Shown here piece by piece: positions 33,520-44,500 of a stretch of 64,000 bases of DNA. Both the position numbers and the translations under genes were made by a program. The first letter of the stretch is position 1; each line of letters begins with the position of its first letter. A model generated the notes under the pieces. The model searched no databases, was not told the DNA's origin, and saw only the letters and a program-made list of their open reading frames with translations. Source of the stretch: Punica granatum (lineage: Eukaryota > Streptophyta > Magnoliopsida > Myrtales > Lythraceae); contig NC_045134.1 in assembly GCF_007655135.1 (NCBI RefSeq), positions 14,714,982-14,778,981 on the forward strand, written 5' to 3'.

Positions 33520-34388
33520 ATATCTTCTCAGGGTAAATTGCACTGGTGGTCCAAAATATTTTACAAATGTTTTATTATGGTCTAAAAGATTTTTTTCGCT
33601 ACATAATTGTACAAAATGTTTCAAAGTTATTTTATGATGGCACAAACGTCAACTCGAGCTTGACTCCGTCAAGCCGACATTGACGTGGCTATTACGTGTC
33701 ACCTCCTTGCTGACGTGGCCGAAAATTTAAAATAATTCTAAAAATAATTTTAAATTTTAAAAACTTTTAAAAATAATTTTAAATTTTAAAAACTTTTAAA
33801 AATAATTTTAAACTTTTAATTTAAAATTAAAAAAAAAAATAAAAATAATTTTAATATTAAATTTTAAATTTTTTATAAAATTATTTAAAAAAAAAAAAAA
33901 TTATTTAAAAAATTTTAAAATTTAAATTTTTAAAAAATAATTTTAAAATTTTCAAAATTTCAAAATTATTTTTTATATTTTTCTAAATTTGTACTCTTTT
34001 TTGTATTTTAATTATTTTTTGTATTTAAAAAAAATTAAATTTTTTAAAAATAATTTTCAAAATTTTAAAATATTTTTTTTTTTTTTCAAAATTTGTACTC
34101 TTTTTTTGTATTTTTTAAATTATTTTTTGTATTTTTTTGAACTTTTTAAAATTTTATTTTATCTTAAATGACGTGGCGCACTATGATTGGTTCCACGTAA
34201 CAAAAGTAATATATAGGACATGCCACGTCAGCAAAATATTAACGGCGTTAGGGCCAATTGACGGTTTGTACTATCATAAAACAACTTTGAAACATTTTGT
34301 ACCATCATATAACGAAAAAAACCTTTTGCGTCATAATAAAATATTTATAAAATATTTTGGACCACCAGTACAATTTATCATATCTTCT
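33520..34388. mobile_element. Long-TIR Mutator-like non-autonomous element near the xylosidase promoter
   Basis: Arms of about 190 bp (33531 onward, and the reverse complement of 34379 inward) share taaattg, actggtggtccaaaatattt and atgtttcaaag. The arms also contain acgtggc motifs. The 9-bp flanks ATATCTTCT at 33520-33528 and 34380-34388 are identical. The core (33720-34160) is almost pure A/T. Non-coding. It ends about 310 bp before the ATG of the xylosidase gene. Confidence 0.85.
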
Positions 34389-34637
34389 TGTGATCAACCT
34401 TTTCCTTAGAGTAAATAAACAGTTTGGCTGCAAAAGTGTCTCTGGTCATTCGTCCATCAGTCGTTTCACTTTGGTCGTTCATGGTTCTTTTCCAACAAAC
34501 AGTTGCCCCAGCAGCCGACACGACGGGGGGGTTTTCGTCATTAGGATACGGTCCAGCAAAGACAGCATCCCAGCCGGGGCATTTCGGTCATTGCACTCTC
34601 CGACCATACTCGTCCCACCTCAGTTCGAGCTTTCTCC

Positions 34638-34643
34638 TTATAA
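34638..34643 (+). promoter_or_regulatory. Weak TATA-like site of the xylosidase gene
   Basis: TTATAA lies 55 bases before the chosen ATG. Close spacing makes it a weak candidate. Confidence 0.25.
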
Positions 34644-34697
34644 CTGGCCATTGCCCGAATTTGATTGCATTGCAATTCTTCCTCCAAAAGGAAAGAG

Positions 34698-35126
34698 ATG
34701 ATGATGGGAGTTGTCCAGTGGAAGTACTCACTCCCACTCTCTTCCGCCATTAACTCCATCGTCATCTTTGCTCTCCTCCTCGCATCACAGGCGGCGGAGT
34801 CGGCCCAGCCGCCACCGTACTCGTGCGGGCCTGGGACGAGGTCTCTGCCTTTCTGCAGGGTGGAGCTGCCCATCCGGAAGAGGGTGAAGGACTTGGTGTC
34901 GAGGCTGACTCTGGATGAGAAGATCTCACAGCTGGTGAACTCGGCCCCGGCAATCCCCCGGCTTGGGATCCCGCAGTACGAGTGGTGGTCGGAGGCCCTT
35001 CACGGGGTGGCCAATGTGGGCAAGGGCATAGCTCTCAACGGCACCATAAGGGCCGCCACCAGCTTCCCTCAGGTCATCCTCACCGCCGCCTCCTTCGATG
35101 CTAACCTTTGGTACCGCATTGGCCAG
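34698..35126 (+). CDS. Xylosidase exon 1
   Basis: Encodes residues 1-143: signal peptide, then [14 protein letters not shown] and the start of the GH3 barrel. It ends GGCCAG before donor GTGAGT, phase 0. Confidence 0.92.
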
Positions 35127-36001
35127 GTGAGTCCGCGCCGCCCCACTCAGCTCACTCAAACTAATTAGGATCTAATCTGATAAAATAATGATGGAAAAGA
35201 TTATTTATTGCTGCAGTATTTATTCCTAGGAGCAGCAAAATTTCTCCATTAATGTAGCCTCTTTGGCATGCGAGTCAGTCCCTATGTCTAAACGGAATGG
35301 GAAAAGTGTAAATAACGGGAAATTTCACTAGAATCGAACACGGGATCTCAGTTTGGTGGTAATAAACATAATTATCTCCTAATCCTAGCTAGGTAGTTAT
35401 GAAGTTAATTTGCTTAAGTACACTAGATCTCAAGTATTAATCCACAATACGAAATACGTACACATTTAATTTCAGCGGTTTTAAATTCATATCTTATGAA
35501 AGCTTTAATTACCTGTACTTATCACTATAGTATTCAACGAATACTTTCTACCTAAATCATCTGCCTACGGTCGTCGGTTATGCCATGTTATGCTCTTGAT
35601 TGTGGAAAACTTAGTTACTTCTGTTGTTAATGCCTCGGTGATCAATTCTGTAACACTAACTACAGGTGATAGGAACAGAGGCGAGGGCAGTGTACAACGC
35701 AGGGCAGGCAACGGGGATGACATTCTGGGCGCCCAACATAAACATTTTCCGGGACCCGAGGTGGGGGAGGGGCCAGGAGACGCCCGGTGAGGACCCAAGG
35801 CTCACCGGCAAGTACGCCGTCTCTTACGTCCGAGGGATACAGGGCGACTCCTTCGATGGGGGGAGGCTGCGCGGCCACCTCCAGGCGTCGGCCTGCTGCA
35901 AGCACTTCACCGCGTATGATCTCGACAAGTGGAAGGGCATCAACCGCTTCGTCTTCGATGCCAAGGTAAGTTACTCTACCTACCTGGGTTTTTTTTTTTT
36001 T

Positions 36002-36034
<33 letters not shown>

Positions 36035-38516
36035 ATAAGAACAAAGCCGGCTAGCTTTAATCGCTCTTCTTTCAAAACTTTCTTTTATTCCCGTAAATTT
36101 TGGTTGTCCTTTTACACTCCCGAACTTGCATCATGCCGAAACTCCCGATATACCCCTAATTATCGGCTCGCAATGGTTTAATTGCAAGGATATCATGGTC
36201 TAGAAATTAAAGCGGGCAATATAATAATCTCCAATGAAGAAAGTCGATAACGTACTAAATTTTGGATTCTGTCTCTTCATGTTGCCAGTTGTATCAGCTT
36301 GACGTGGCAAAATTTGTCCATCATGAAATCCAGGAAGGATAATTGCATCTATGATCCAAAAGATTTCAGAAACATTAGATTTTGACTTAAAATATTTTTT
36401 CTGCTACTTGTTGGTATATGAAATTTTAAAACCATTTCTATGCGATACATTCCATCGTCCCTCGCTTGACGCCGTCAGCTATTACTGATGTGACATACAT
36501 TATGTGTCACATTTTGTCACGTGAAACTAATCATAGTGCGCCACGTCGTTAAGGAAGATATAAAATTTGAAAATTTCAAATAAAAAATACAAAAAAAAAA
36601 AAAGAAAGGATATTTTCTAAAAAAAGATGTTTTATTGTATTTATTTTCTATATTTTTATTTGAAATTTTCAGATTTTATATTTTCATTAATAACGTGGCG
36701 CCTTATAATTGGTTCCACGTTTCAAAAGTGACACATAACGTATGACACGTCAACAATAACCAATGATGTCAAGCGCAGCATGACAGAATGTACCACATAA
36801 AAACAGTTTTGAAATTTCATGTATCAACAAGTAATAGAAAAAACATTTTGGAGTAAAGTCTAATGTTTCTGAAACTTTTTGAACCATAGGTGCAATTATC
36901 TCATTCGATGATCATAATAACATGTGATTCAATTCTTTTTAATTCATAAATAATAATAATAATCAACTTAGCCATCATTAACAAAATTAATATTATCAAA
37001 GAGACAAATTGTGGAAATTTTAAATATCCGTATTCTATTATGGGGCAAATTTAATGCTATCGTCTTTCTTTTTTTAATGAATAAAATCTAACAGGATGAA
37101 GTTGTGGTAATTAGAAAAATCAACTTCTTTCTTTTTTCTTTCCCTTTTTCGGGTCTAAGATTGTTAATGTGAAGGGAGTAAGGCATACATAACTGCAAAC
37201 GGAAATGAAACTCGAAATCTCATTATTTTGAACACTAGGACTACGTGCCACACTGAGTATAACGTCATCTTCTTCTTTTCTATTTTTTCCCCCTTTGTTT
37301 CATTTACTCCGGTTTCTATCATTCTTTTTTCATTGTCGTTTTGATATAAAATTCTATCATCTACCTTAGGACCATTCTCAACCTCCTGCCATACGATCGA
37401 TATTTTGTATTGTGAGCCCATGACAGAAGATCTTGATGTGATGATTAAGATCTATCATTCTTTCTTCATTGTCGTCTTGATAGAACATTCTATCATCTAC
37501 CTTAGGACTCATTCTCAACCTCCTGCCATAATTGGGTGGTCATTACATAAAGAATTGAACAATGGTCTCCAGTGGCCTAATACTTTTCTTTGTTATGTGT
37601 ACCTTTTGGGGTTGTGTGTGTTCTCGGACAGGTTTCAGAGATTCCTCCTTGATATTTGCTCTCTTTTAAAAAATCAAATTCTCGGCTAAGAAATAAAATA
37701 AAATAAATCAATTCATTTAGGTGTCTGATTGGTAGGTGGGGGATTATAAAATTTCCTCTCTCTTTTTTTTTTTTTTGAGTTTACCATTAGTTTGGTCCCT
37801 GAAAAATTCTTTTGATTTCCGGATAAAGCTCCCCTCCCGTTTCAGTTTTGTCGTCTTATAGTTTTATATTTTTCTTATTTTTTGATAAATATATATATAT
37901 ATATATCAAAGGATATGCACATGACTTTAGCAATCACTGATATCTTATATGCTTGACCTATATAATTATATATTCTATGTATAACACAAACACTATCAAT
38001 AAAAATATATATACAACATATAATTGTCAAATTACCCACTATATTGCGCCAATTCAAATTGCAAATCTTTGGCTCCACATTTTTCTGAATATTTTAAATA
38101 ATTAGTTAACTTATCTTGAAGATACCCAAGTTTCTTGATAATTTTAAAAAATTTATGATTTCCAGTTTAACATTAATATACTGAGATATCCAAAAAAAAA
38201 ATCTCATTATTATATAAAAATAATTTTATGCATTAATTATAAATCAAATTACTGGAACAATATCATGCTACTAAACTATTGGATGGATATTTCTAATTGT
38301 TCATGGACTAAAACCCTATCGATTCCGAAGGTGAATCCGCAAGATATGGCGGATACGTTCCAGCCTCCATTCCAGAGGTGCATCAAAGACGCGAAGGCCA
38401 GTGGAATAATGTGTGCTTACAACAGAGTGAATGGAGTCCCGAGCTGTGCTGATTACAACCTCTTGACCAACACTGCCAGACGCCAATGGCATTTCAATGG
38501 GTAAACTAGTGACACT

Positions 38517-38556
<40 letters not shown>

Positions 38557-41500
38557 GAACTTATTGTCTACAATATACGTCCAGCTTACAGACAAATATA
38601 TGGTGGTGATTTGCAATCAGATATATCACATCGGACTGCGACGCGGTGTCCATCATACATGATGAGCAGGGCTATGCGAAATCGCCGGAGGATGCCGTGG
38701 CTGACGTGCTCAATGCTGGTAAGTACCATGCTCCATATAGCAATCTCATCTTTATCTTGATTTATTTGTAGTTGTGTTCATCCCACAATATATAGCCTAT
38801 AAAATCACTGCATGAAAAAGAAATCAAGAAACTTATTTTAGATTGGATTCGCCCAAGGAGTCCTCAATTTTAAGAAATAAAGTAAGTCGAGATACTAGGT
38901 CGAATGTCAAACAGGATTAGTCTAAAAGTTTATAGATCGAAAATATTCATAGTTTTATTATTAAAAAACTTGTTTAATTTTTTTTTTCAATGTACACACT
39001 GATTTCTGGAAACCTAACGGGTCTCGACTAATCCAGTTTGAACTAGATTAGTTCATTAAGAAATAAAACTCTCTCAATTAAGAATTTTTTTCATTCATAA
39101 AACTTGAATTCGAAACCTTATTGTTAATTTTAAATTAAACCTGTAACTATGCACTGAAAAGTGAGTTGAGGCCCATTAAATAAATATCAAACTCCTCAAT
39201 AGACTAAAAGCAAATCATTAATTTAACTCTCTGTCCCAATAATTTTTAAAAAAATTATTGTTTTGGAAATTGTTTGCGACGACGCCAGCTTAGGCACTGG
39301 ACCAGCTGCTGCTCATATCGAGAATCGCAGAGGACAGATTAGTAGGACCAGTCCCTCTTCTTTTTGCCATTTTCCCTTCCGACGCCTTATTTGGACCAAT
39401 TGACCGCGTGTGATCTAAATAACGTCTATCTATGTCTGTCTTGGGTTTTCACTGGATTTTAATTGCGGTGGTGGATCGAGTTGGGTCCAGCGGCAGCAGA
39501 TTCTGACCCCTTAAGACTGACTGTTTATATTTTTGTCAGACAAATTCTCTTTCCTTCTTTTTCTCAATTACATGGAGAAACCATTAGTTTATCTAATATG
39601 ATAAAATAAAAATCATAAGAATTAATAATAAACAGGCACAGGTGATCCCACCATGTGTATCGAATATAAAATTTCTTAAATCTTAATTATCAAGTGAGCA
39701 TGTGCGTCATTACACTACACTCTTCTCGATTCTTTATTTTATATTTATTTATGACGGAATCAATCCATATACTATAATTATAGAAAATTTAAAGAGTGCG
39801 AGGAAAAAAATCATATATTTCAAAATGTAAATTTTCACGTTGCAAAGTTTAGAAAATATTTACGATTCTCACATTGATGGTGATATTAGATGCAGTTAAT
39901 TTACGAAAACTCGCATTTTCAATCTAAGTTTGATATTTAGAATATTTTTCATTACTTATAATATTATTGCACCCGTATCTATCTAATATAAATATATCGA
40001 TTTAGTTTCTTATATTAAGAAACAAATATAGATATATAAAAGCTAACAAGTCACAAGTATGTAGGGAAGTGCCACAATAGTCGTCTCGGTAAAATCTCAT
40101 TAAAAGTCATCTTGAAAAAAATTTCTCTCGATAAATTAAAAAGTTTCTCCAAATATCGAACAATTAAATTGAATTAATTTTTACCCGTGCAATGGGCTTG
40201 CATCTGGTTCTTTTAACATTGATGAGTCCTAAGCTCGGTTGAGTCCACTAAGGGACATCCATTAAATTAAAAGGGCAAAAAAAAAAGTCCTAGTAAGCCT
40301 ATGGAGGTGGGGAGAGCGGAGAGGACTGAGGAGAAGAGAGGGAGAGAGAGAGAGAGAGAGAGAGCCCGTTGCAGAAGAAGAGGATAATTGGGCTGGAGCC
40401 CACGGGCAGGAAATAGTGGTTTTTAAAAGGAAAAAATAATTGGTGTTCTTAATTGAAGTTGGTCTCAAAGAGGGAAGACTAGGGTATGAGCAAATAATGA
40501 GGTACGAATCCAGTTTATTCAAGTAGGAAATTATGAACTTAGTCGGGTTACCGATGGTGTTTATGCTGTCCATAGAACCCTATCAAACATCATACAGGGA
40601 CAGACTTAGTATTTGGACCTAGTGGGGCGAGAACTTTAGGGGACAAATAGTAAAATAGTTTTTCTAAGTTTGGTTTGGAGTGCAAATCATTGTTATCAGA
40701 ACCGGACCGGCCCGGCCGGTTCGACCAATCGGACCGGAAACCGGACCTATGGCCGGTCCGGTTCGTTTAAAAACCGAAAATGCCTAAAAAAATCGGTGAA
40801 CCAAAAAATCGGCCGGTTTTTACATGAACCCATGAACCGGCCGGTTCATGGGTTCATAAATTTAAAGTTTCAACTCTTGATTAATTGGGTACTGTCAAAA
40901 GACTATCAGTTCTTTTCTTAGTTTTCTACGAGTCATTTACAATAACATGCAAATAATTTTTTCTTATATTTTTTTAGACACATAATAATTATTATCTAAT
41001 ATATATTACCATTTTTATTTTTATTTTTTGTATTTTATATTATTTTCTTAAAATAATATATATTTATTTATTTTAAAAATAAACAAGCGGTCCGACCTAT
41101 CGAACTCTCGGTTGAACCCATGAACCCATGACCCCCTGCCTCAGCCGGTTCGATGTCCGGTCCGGTTCTGATAACACTGGTGCAAATATAAGGAATTTCA
41201 TCAAATTTCGAATAATTATGTATAAATTTCTAAAAACGTGAAAATTTTAGGGGCGACTGCCCTTTCAGTCACCCCTCGATCCATCTTTGGTTATAATTTT
41301 TCCATTATCAGCTCTGACACATTTTAGATTCATGCCCGTTTCTCTTTCCACTGCTACATGGAAGTTCTTGAAAATCTCAGTCACCTGATCTTTAGTTCTC
41401 ATAGGGTAAGCCCAAACCTTCCTGGTGTGATCATCTATAAAGGTCACAAAATAGAGAGCACCACCAAGAGATCTATCCGACATGAAACAAACATCAGTAT

Positions 41501-44500
41501 GCACAAGATCAAGTATGTGATCGCATCTAGAGGGACGACTTCTAACAAAAGAAACTTTCCTCTGCTTACCAGCTAAACAGTGATCACAAGTGCTCAAGTG
41601 CATACATTTAATGGGAAAAGACTGCTTTCTAGCAAGAATTTGAATACCTTTCTCACTGATATGCCCAAGTCTCTTGTGCCATAGCTCGATAGGATAATCC
41701 TCAGCAACATTAACCTGACCGGAATTGTGCTTGGCATACAGCCTGTAGAGAGTGTCGGTCTTCTAACCCCGTGCCACAATCAACGAACCCGTGGAGAGCT
41801 TCCATCTCCCATTGCTAAATTCGTTACTGTAGCCTTCATCGTCAAGCTGACCCGTCGAGATTAGGTTGAGGCGAATTTCTGGAACATGCCTCACTTTCTT
41901 CAGAAGTAACTTGCAGCCAAGCTCGGTCTCTAGACAGACATCACCAGTACCGACAATCTTGCATGACTGTCCATTCCCCATTCTCACATAACCATAGTCC
42001 CCGGTAGTGTAAGATGAGAAGAAATCCCGATGAGGAGTGACATGAAACGAGGCACCTGTATCTGCAACCCAGGTAGAGTCCTGACATGTGAAATTCACAT
42101 AGGCTTCATCATAAATGATGTAGGTCTCTCCATCAGATGCCACTGCTGTAGTGCCTTCTTCTTTCTTGCTCTCACCGTTGCCATTCTGATTTTTCTTTAG
42201 AGCTCTACACTCCCTTTTGTAATGTCCCTTTTTTCCACAGTGATAACACGTGACCAATTTCCTTGTCTTCGACTTTGATCTACCCCTGGATTTGTCACGT
42301 GAGTTACCATGCTTGGAAGATGAATTTTTGCTTTGACTTCTCCCCCGTTGTTCAGTAACCAAAGCTTCAAACCGAATGAAAATCCCAGAGCTTTTCTTTC
42401 TAGTCTCCTCATTAAATAAACTATCTGTCACCGTGGCCAACAATAGTTTCCCATTTGGCGCAGAATTGCTCAATGCAACCACAAGTGTATCCCAATTATC
42501 CGATAGAGTCCCTAAAAGTAGACAAGCCTGTAGCTCATCGGGTAGTATTATCTCCAAGTTCGTCAACTGGTTAACAATATCTTGAAAATTACTCATGTGC
42601 ACAGCCATATCACCTCCATCCTGGTAACGAAGATGAACCAACTTCTTCACGAGAAATGCCTTATTTTGCGGAGTCTTCCTCGCGTAGAGATTTGTCAATT
42701 TATCCCACAAAGCTTTCGCATTTGTCTCCTGAGCAACATGATGATAAATACTATTGTCTATCCACTGCCGAATCAAACCAATAGTCTTCCGATTTGTGCG
42801 TTCCCAAGCCTTGTCATCCTTATCTTTGGTTTCACGGAATCCCCTTCAATGAGATCGTACAAATCCCTTTAAAATAGAAGATCCTTCATCCGAGACTTCC
42901 ATATAGAGTAGTTGGTTGCATTCAACTTGAACATAGATCCTGTAGTCTCCTCCATCTCAAAAACACCGAAAAAACTCAAACTTCTCTAACCCGAGGCTCT
43001 GATACCACTTGTTGGGAAGGGATGTGCTCAACCAAACAATAACGCAACGATTAATCTTCCTCCCCTACTAGTGTAATCGAGATAGAAACTGATCAAATCA
43101 ACCAACAAGCAGTAAAGAAAAGAACACCAAGAATTTTACGTGGAAAACCCCAATGTGGGGAAAAACCACAGGACCAACTCCGAATCAACGATCCACTATA
43201 AATGAAGGCTATACAATGTCTTTCATCAAGGGTAAACCCTTGGATCACCAAACTCAAGAGAAACACTCTCTTGGATCACCCAAACACCAAATTCGTCACT
43301 CACACCGGATGGTTCACAAAGTCAGCTAAAACAGCACCTACAGATCTCTAATAGGAATTCTGACAGTTCAGAATTTAGTCCCATGTGTCGTGAAGCTGCT
43401 GCTGCCAAAATTTCGTCCCGATCGGAGTTCGTTTGATGTCCCGATTGAGGGTTGATCTAGCTCTGGTCGTACAGAAAAACAGCTCTCTGTTCTCTGTATT
43501 CTACTGCTTCTTTGTACTGTTCTGCTATCTCAATTCTGCCGCCTCTTACCCAGCTAATTTAGCTGAAAATTAACCCTAACAAAAGTGGGTCATTGGGCCT
43601 ATTAAAGCCCGATAAAAGCCCAACATGATTTGAGCTCAACTTCCTCCAAATTGGAGGGATATCTAACAAAATATCAATCTCCTCAATAGACTAAAAGCAA
43701 ATCATTAATTTAACTCTCTGTCCCAATAATTTTAAAAAAAATTATTGTTTTGGAAATTGTTTGCGACGACGCCAGCTTAGGCACTGGACCAGCTGCTGCT
43801 CATATCGAGAATCCCAGAGGACAGATTAGTAGGACCAGTCCCTCTTCTTTTTGCCATTTTCCCTTCCGACTCCTTATTTGGACCAATTGACCGCATGCGA
43901 TCTAAATAACGTCTATCTATGTCTGTCTTGGGTTTTCACTGGATTTTGATTGCGGTGGTGGATCGAGTTGGGTCCAGCGGCAGCAGATTCTGACCCCTTA
44001 AGACTGACTGTTTAGATTTTTGTCAGACAAATTCTCTTTCCTTCTTTTTCTCAATTACATGGAGAAATCATTAATTTATCTAATATAATGAAATAAAAAT
44101 CATAAGAATTAATAATAAACAAGCACAAGTGATCCCATCATGTGTATCGAATGTAACATTTTTTAAGTCTTAATTATCAAGCATCCGGTTCTTTTAACAT
44201 TGATGAGTCCTAAACTCGGTTGAGTCCACTAAGGGGCATCCATTAAATTAAAAGGAAAAAAAAAAGTCAGAGTAAGCCTATGGAGGTGGGGAGAGCCGAG
44301 AGGACTGAGGAGAAGAGAGAGAGAGAGAGAGAGAGACCGTTGCAGAAGAGGAGGAAAATTGAGCTGGAGCCCAAGGGCTGGAAATAGTGGTTTTTAAAAG
44401 GAAAAAATAATTGGTGTTCTTAATTGAAGTTGGTCTCAAAGGAGGAAGACTAGGGTATGAGCAAATAATGAGGTAGGAATCCAGTTTATTCAAGTAGGAA

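Larger units (their letters stand above)
35966..38330 (+). other. Xylosidase intron 2 (2365 bp)
   Basis: Donor GTAAGT, acceptor CCGAAG. Besides the poly(C) run and the Mutator-like element it holds AT-rich DNA. The phrase attctatcatctaccttagga occurs near 37350 and again near 37484 as part of a diverged duplication. The acceptor has a weak pyrimidine tract. It is chosen because it restores [14 protein letters not shown], the expected BXL sequence. Confidence 0.75.

Noticed and set aside
34665..34697. Earlier in-frame ATG for the xylosidase
   Set aside because: It would put a charged Lys/Arg stretch before the signal peptide. The MMM start at 34698 gives a normal signal peptide.
40262..40573. 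103-codon minus-strand frame, with a relative at 44278-44544
   Set aside because: Conservation is due to the intron duplication. It spans a GA repeat and has no family resemblance.
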